The translations under genes and the position numbers were made by a program. The notes below the pieces were generated by a model. It was not told the origin of the DNA and did no database searches. It was given only the letters and a program-made list of their open reading frames with translations. Positions 58,957 through 64,000 of a stretch of DNA of 64,000 nt are shown one piece after another; positions within the stretch are counted from its first letter, which is position 1; each line of letters begins with the position of its first letter. This DNA comes from Bacteroidales bacterium (GTDB lineage: Bacteria > Bacteroidota > Bacteroidia > Bacteroidales > UBA12077): positions 1 through 64,000 of the forward strand of contig JAEINU010000013.1 of NCBI GenBank assembly GCA_016342685.1. Reading direction: 5' to 3'.

Positions 58957-60123
58957 CTATTTCAAACTATATTTAAAGGTGCTTAATAACTGTTCTTTTG
59001 AAGGATTAACAAATGCAATTTCTCCCGATGGATTTATTAAAAAACTTGTTGGGAGTTTTCGAATGTTATATATCTTAGCATAATAAGACATGCGTCCGTT
59101 TTGATCTATAACATTAATCCAAGGCAATTGATCAAATTTGATTGCTTTTTCCCAATTCTCAATTTTTGTATCCAAAGAAACTTGGTATATTTCAAATCCT
59201 TTTGAGTGATATTTTTTATAAACATCTTTAAGAACAAGATTTCTTTTTGTGCAATCTTCGTTCCAGGCAGCCCAAAAACTTAATAAGATGTATTTGCCTT
59301 TTGTTTTTGTAAATGAAATGCTATCTCCTTTTGAGTTTGGCAGAAATATCTCAGGTAAATTTATTACACGGCCTTGCTCTCCAACAATATTGTTAACTTG
59401 AGAGTTTAAAACAACTTCATTATATTTTGCCATTAAATTCTCTTTATCAGCAATTAATGTTTTTACATGTTCCGATTCTGGATATTTTTTGATTAGCGAT
59501 TCAGAAACGATTTTAACATATTGAATATCCTTGTTTTTATAAAGAACATAGTTCACATCATCATATTTTTGATACAATGCAACAATACTTGCTAGACTGT
59601 TTAAGTTTCTAACAATAAAAGCTATGGATGAATCCCTCTGTTGATTAACAATATTTGCGTAATTAGCATTTAACTTGTTCAGTTCTTCTTGTGTAGGATT
59701 CTTTAACGATTCAGCTTTCTTATTAATTTCTTTTAGTTGTTGTTTTGTTTCGAATAACTGATTGTTTATATCCTGAACTAAAATAGAACCTTCGGAACCT
59801 TTAATTTGAGCCTTACTAAGATTTTTAATCTCAGTTTTTACCTTTAATTTTTCACCTGGCTCAATTAATAAAGTAAGGAAATTACTTTTTGAAACAGACA
59901 AGTGATAAAATCTAGGAAGGTTTGTCGAAGATTTTATTTTAAAATTACCGTCCTTGTCAATTTTAACTGTTTTTATTTCTTTGGTTCCGTTAACCAACAA
60001 TTCACTAAGGGTGATTTCTTTTTCCTGACCATTTTCAATATTTCCTTCAATTATAAATTGATCTGAAATATCACATGCTGTAAAGAATAGTAATCCAATA
60101 AAAAGATATAGTAAGCGCTTCAT
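58957..60123 (-). CDS. DUF4369/TlpA-like lipoprotein with incomplete CXXC (NEDC)
   Basis: 'GKYILLSFWAAWNEDCTKRNLVLKDVYKKYHSKGFEIYQVSLD'. Confidence 0.8.
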   Translation of the reverse strand: MKRLLYLFIGLLFFTACDISDQFIIEGNIENGQEKEITLSELLVNGTKEIKTVKIDKDGNFKIKSSTNLPRFYHLSVSKSNFLTLLIEPGEKLKVKTEIKNLSKAQIKGSEGSILVQDINNQLFETKQQLKEINKKAESLKNPTQEELNKLNANYANIVNQQRDSSIAFIVRNLNSLASIVALYQKYDDVNYVLYKNKDIQYVKIVSESLIKKYPESEHVKTLIADKENLMAKYNEVVLNSQVNNIVGEQGRVINLPEIFLPNSKGDSISFTKTKGKYILLSFWAAWNEDCTKRNLVLKDVYKKYHSKGFEIYQVSLDTKIENWEKAIKFDQLPWINVIDQNGRMSYYAKIYNIRKLPTSFLINPSGEIAFVNPSKEQLLSTFKYSLK

Positions 60124-60196
60124 GCTTAATTATTTTAATGTTAAATAATGCAGTGGTCTTAATAAAAGCAGACCAATTTTAATTTGATGGGCTAAG

Positions 60197-61357
60197 TTAA
60201 TTAAATAATTCTGAAAGTTTTGCTTCAAGAATGTCTCCACGTAAATTTTTAGCAATAATTCTTCCTTGTTTGTCAATTAAAAAACTTGCAGGTATTCCTT
60301 CAACCTTATAAATCTTAGCGGGAGTCGAATTCCAGTATTGAAGGTCGCTAACGTGCAGCCAATTGAGCTCATCTTTTTCTATTGCATTAAGCCATGCGTC
60401 TTTTTTCTTATCCAACGAAACCTGAAAAATTTCAAATCCCTTATCGTGATATTTCTTATAACTTTTCACAAGATTTGGATTCTCAACTCTGCATGGTCGA
60501 CACCATGAGGCCCAAAAATCAATAAGAACATATTTTCCTCGTAAAGAACTTAATGTAATCGTATCGCCTTCTGGATTTGGCAAGGCGATATCTGGCGCTG
60601 TAGCTCCAATGCCAATTACTGTGTTAATTTCGTCATCAATATTTTTTTGTCTCTTGTATTCTTCAATTTGCGAATGCAGTGCTTTTACAGCATCAGATTC
60701 AGGAATGCTATTTGTTAAAGCAGAATCAACCATGTTAAAATACTCGAAATGCTCATTTAAACTTAAAACATAACGGCGAGGTGCTATTTGTTGATAAAGA
60801 GCCATTAATCCCGAAAGGGAATTTTTGTTCTCAAGAATGAAATCCTTGGTATAATCGGTGTGTTCTTCAATAATCTTCTGAGAAGCTATATTTAAAGAAT
60901 CCTTTACCTGATTTATTTTCCAGGATCCAATTAAAGATTGGTAATACGCAGCTAAGGAATCGAGCTTTTCTATGCTATCCTCTAGTTTTGTTCTTAGAAC
61001 TAATATGTTTTCGCTTTGCTCAGAACCAGTAATTGTTGCATTTTTAGCCAAATAATCAATATCTGCTGTAACATGAATTTGATCCAGATTATTAATTATT
61101 AAAGTTAAGTAATTGTTACTGTTTGTTCGTATTGCATAAAATTTAGGAACACTTGTTTGTCCCTTAAACGAAAAAGTTCCCTTATCATTTAAAATAGTAG
61201 AATCTAATACTAGGATATTGTTTGTTTGTAGTTCTACCAGGTATAACTTTTCTCCATTGGCATTACTAATTTCACCCGAAACGGTGAAAAAATCAGGCTC
61301 CGTATTACACGAAGAAAGAATAAAAATCAAAGAAAGAATTAAAGTTAATTTTTTCAT
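60197..61357 (-). CDS. DUF4369/TlpA-like thioredoxin-family lipoprotein with intact CRPC
   Basis: Lipobox ILSSC; 'GKYVLIDFWASWCRPCRVENPNLVKSYKKYHDKGFEIFQVSLD'. Confidence 0.9.
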   Translation of the reverse strand: MKKLTLILSLIFILSSCNTEPDFFTVSGEISNANGEKLYLVELQTNNILVLDSTILNDKGTFSFKGQTSVPKFYAIRTNSNNYLTLIINNLDQIHVTADIDYLAKNATITGSEQSENILVLRTKLEDSIEKLDSLAAYYQSLIGSWKINQVKDSLNIASQKIIEEHTDYTKDFILENKNSLSGLMALYQQIAPRRYVLSLNEHFEYFNMVDSALTNSIPESDAVKALHSQIEEYKRQKNIDDEINTVIGIGATAPDIALPNPEGDTITLSSLRGKYVLIDFWASWCRPCRVENPNLVKSYKKYHDKGFEIFQVSLDKKKDAWLNAIEKDELNWLHVSDLQYWNSTPAKIYKVEGIPASFLIDKQGRIIAKNLRGDILEAKLSELFN

Positions 61358-61502
61358 AACTTAAATATTTAGGTTTGATTATCAGTTGATTATAAATTTA
61401 GAGTTCAAAATTAGCGTTATTTTGCCAAAACTCAATAAGTAAACGAGTATTTAGTTTTATTTTCGAATGTATTGAATCCTAAATTTTGAACTTTATTTTT
61501 CA

Positions 61503-61510
61503 TATTTTTG
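61503..61510 (+). promoter_or_regulatory. Putative -7 element (TATTTTTG) for ribF
   Basis: TAnnTTTG match overlapping the listed ORF start. Confidence 0.4.
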
Positions 61511-61528
61511 TGCTCTAAATTTTGTTTT

Positions 61529-62464
61529 GTGGTTATACATACAGATTTAAATAATTTCAATATAAAAAACCCAATTTTAACCATTGGAGTTTTTGATGGC
61601 GTGCACCAGGGTCACCATAGTATACTTAGTCGTTTAAATGAATTGGCTAGGGAAAAAGATGGAGAGTCGGTAGTACTGACTTTGTGGCCTCATCCAAGAA
61701 TTGTATTGAATAAAGATATCGATTCTCTTCGGCTATTGAGTAATATTGATGAAAAGAAGTATTTGCTTTCTAAGACTCAAATCGATCACTTAATTGTTTT
61801 ACCATTTACAAAGGAGTTCTCAGAATTAACCGCATGCGAATTTATAGAAAACTACCTTGTTCAAAAGATCGGAGTAAAACATTTGGTTGTAGGTTATAAT
61901 CATCAGTTTGGTAAGGATAGGAAAGCAGGTTATGAGTTTTTAAGTGAATGTGCTAACAGATTTGGATTTACAATAGAGAAATTAGATGCAAAATCTGTTA
62001 ATGATGATAATATAAGTTCCACTAAAATAAGAGGCTTTCTGAATGAGGGGAAACTCAATGTTGCGAATAAATATTTGGGGTACGAATATTTTATTAGTGG
62101 CAATGTGGTAGAGGGTAATCAAATTGGGCGCAAAATTGGTTTTCCAACCGCAAATATTAAAATTCCTGAACCATACAAACAAATACCCCAAGATGGTGTA
62201 TATGCCGTGAGGGTTAAATTAAATGGAGACTCCTTTTTTGGCATGTTGAATATTGGAACAAGACCAACAATTGATTCGGATTTAAGAAATAAAAATATCG
62301 AAGTTCATATTTTTGATTTTGATAAAAAGATTTATAATCAAACAATAACAGTATCCTTTGTAAAAAGAATCAGGGATGAAAAGAAATTTTCGGGTTTAGA
62401 TGAACTTACCAAGCAGTTAGATCTTGATAAATCAGAAATACGAAAGATATTTTTGTTAGATTAA
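61529..62464 (+). CDS. ribF: Bifunctional riboflavin kinase/FAD synthetase; GTG start proposed
   Basis: 'LTIGVFDGVHQGHHSILSRL', 'VVGYNHQFGKDRKAG', 'SSTKIRGFLNEGKL', 'GRKIGFPTANI', 'DGVYAVRVKL', 'GMLNIGTRPTID'. Confidence 0.92.
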   Translation: MVIHTDLNNFNIKNPILTIGVFDGVHQGHHSILSRLNELAREKDGESVVLTLWPHPRIVLNKDIDSLRLLSNIDEKKYLLSKTQIDHLIVLPFTKEFSELTACEFIENYLVQKIGVKHLVVGYNHQFGKDRKAGYEFLSECANRFGFTIEKLDAKSVNDDNISSTKIRGFLNEGKLNVANKYLGYEYFISGNVVEGNQIGRKIGFPTANIKIPEPYKQIPQDGVYAVRVKLNGDSFFGMLNIGTRPTIDSDLRNKNIEVHIFDFDKKIYNQTITVSFVKRIRDEKKFSGLDELTKQLDLDKSEIRKIFLLD

Positions 62465-62495
62465 TTGAACAAAATCCCAATTTTAATAGTATAGT

Positions 62496-62528
62496 TTTGA
62501 GTGATATAGATTTTTTAATGTAATTTTG
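62496..62528 (+). promoter_or_regulatory. Putative Bacteroidota promoter of ahcY
   Basis: TTTG (62496-62499), 21-nt gap, TAATTTTG (62521-62528). Confidence 0.5.
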
Positions 62529-62573
62529 CGATCCACAACTAAAAAAATAGAAACTTTAATATAAAAAAATAAA

Positions 62574-63989
62574 ATGGACACAATGGTTGATAGCTTATCT
62601 TATAAAGTAAAGGACCTAAGTTTAGCAGACTGGGGAAGGAAAGAAATTGAAATAGCAGAGAAAGAAATGCCGGGTTTAATGTCACTTCGACAAAAATATG
62701 GAGCTGAAAAACCATTAAAAGGTGCCAGAATAATGGGTTCCTTGCATATGACAATTCAAACAGCAGTTCTTATTGAAACATTAACAGAATTGGGAGCTGA
62801 TGTTAGATGGGCAAGTTGTAATATTTTTTCAACGCAAGATCACGCAGCAGCAGCAATAGCAGCAACTGGAGTTCCTGTATTTGCATGGAAAGGTGAAACT
62901 CTTGAAGAGTACTGGTGGTGTACAGACCAGGCATTAACTTTCCCAGGAGGTAAAGGGCCAAATATGATTGTTGATGATGGAGGCGATGCTTCTATGATGA
63001 TTCATATTGGTTATAAAGCAGAAAATGATTCAGCTTTCTTAAATATTGAGCCAAATGCAGTGGATGAAAAAGAACTTTTTAAAAGTTTAAAAGCAACTTT
63101 AGCAAAAGATTCTGATAAATGGCATAGAATGGTTAAAGAAATTCATGGAGTTTCTGAAGAAACCACGACTGGAGTGCATCGTTTATATCAAATGATGGAA
63201 CGTGGTGAATTACTTTTCCCAGCAATTAATGTAAACGATTCAGTTACTAAATCTAAATTCGATAATTTATACGGATGTCGTGAATCTTTAGCAGATGGTA
63301 TTAAACGTGCAACAGATGTAATGTTAGCGGGTAAGGTTATTGTTGTTTGCGGTTACGGTGATGTTGGTAAAGGTTCAGCAAAATCGATGCGTTCATATGG
63401 TGCACGTGTTATCGTTACAGAAATTGATCCAATTTGTGCTTTGCAAGCAGCAATGGAAGGATTTGAAGTAAAACCAATCGAAGAAACTTTAGATGAAGGA
63501 AACCTATTTGTTACAACAACTGGAAATAAAGATGTTGTTACAGCGGAACACATGTCTAAAATGAAAGATCAAGCAATTGTTTGTAATATTGGCCATTTCG
63601 ATAATGAAATCCAAGTTGAGCAATTAGAAAATCTTTCTGGAGTAGAGAAAGTTAATATTAAACCGCAAGTTGATAAATATGTATTTGCTGATGGTCATGC
63701 TATCTTTTTATTAGCAGAAGGTCGTTTAGTAAACTTGGGATGCGCTACTGGTCACCCATCATTTGTGATGAGTAATTCATTTACAAATCAAACATTAGCG
63801 CAGCTTGAACTTTGGAAAAAAGAATACAAAACAGATGTATATCGTTTACCTAAACATTTGGATGAAGAAGTTGCTCGTTTGCATTTAGAACAAATTGGAG
63901 TTAAATTAACAAAACTTACTCCAGAGCAATCTGAATATATTGGAATACCTGTTGAAGGGCCATATAAAGCAGATCATTATAGATACTAA
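62574..63989 (+). CDS. ahcY: Adenosylhomocysteinase
   Basis: '[42 protein letters not shown]', '[39 protein letters not shown]', C-terminal 'YKADHYRY'. Confidence 0.97.
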   Translation: MDTMVDSLSYKVKDLSLADWGRKEIEIAEKEMPGLMSLRQKYGAEKPLKGARIMGSLHMTIQTAVLIETLTELGADVRWASCNIFSTQDHAAAAIAATGVPVFAWKGETLEEYWWCTDQALTFPGGKGPNMIVDDGGDASMMIHIGYKAENDSAFLNIEPNAVDEKELFKSLKATLAKDSDKWHRMVKEIHGVSEETTTGVHRLYQMMERGELLFPAINVNDSVTKSKFDNLYGCRESLADGIKRATDVMLAGKVIVVCGYGDVGKGSAKSMRSYGARVIVTEIDPICALQAAMEGFEVKPIEETLDEGNLFVTTTGNKDVVTAEHMSKMKDQAIVCNIGHFDNEIQVEQLENLSGVEKVNIKPQVDKYVFADGHAIFLLAEGRLVNLGCATGHPSFVMSNSFTNQTLAQLELWKKEYKTDVYRLPKHLDEEVARLHLEQIGVKLTKLTPEQSEYIGIPVEGPYKADHYRY

Positions 63990-64000
63990 TCTATTAAGTA

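Overview
64 kb of AT-rich chromosome with a Bacteroidota signature: TAnnTTTG-type -7 promoter elements, SprB repeats with a T9SS-type C-terminal domain, a TonB receptor, and DUF1987/SiaC. It is probably from a marine Bacteroidales/Marinilabiliales-like organism; the lineage is inference. No CRISPR array, rRNA operon or intact mobile element was seen. Two tRNAs are present (Asn-GTT, Leu-CAA). Core metabolism includes dxs, sdhCAB/frd, mutAB, ribF, ahcY, lpxH and dusB. Accessory regions include: a 5'-truncated, internally duplicated fibre-like protein; a giant SprB-repeat/gliding-type adhesin; a TPR-SpoIIE phosphatase-REC fusion next to a SiaC homologue; a tightly packed five-gene operon (TonB receptor, orphan substrate-binding lipoprotein, YfiR, CHASE8-type hybrid histidine kinase, serine hydrolase); a 1160-aa protein just upstream of mutAB that I suspect is a PPi-type PEP carboxykinase; paired TlpA-like proteins, one of which has lost a CXXC cysteine; and a related AT-rich spacer found inside both the sdhA-sdhB and mutA-mutB gaps. 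All family assignments come from reading the translations; no searches were run.
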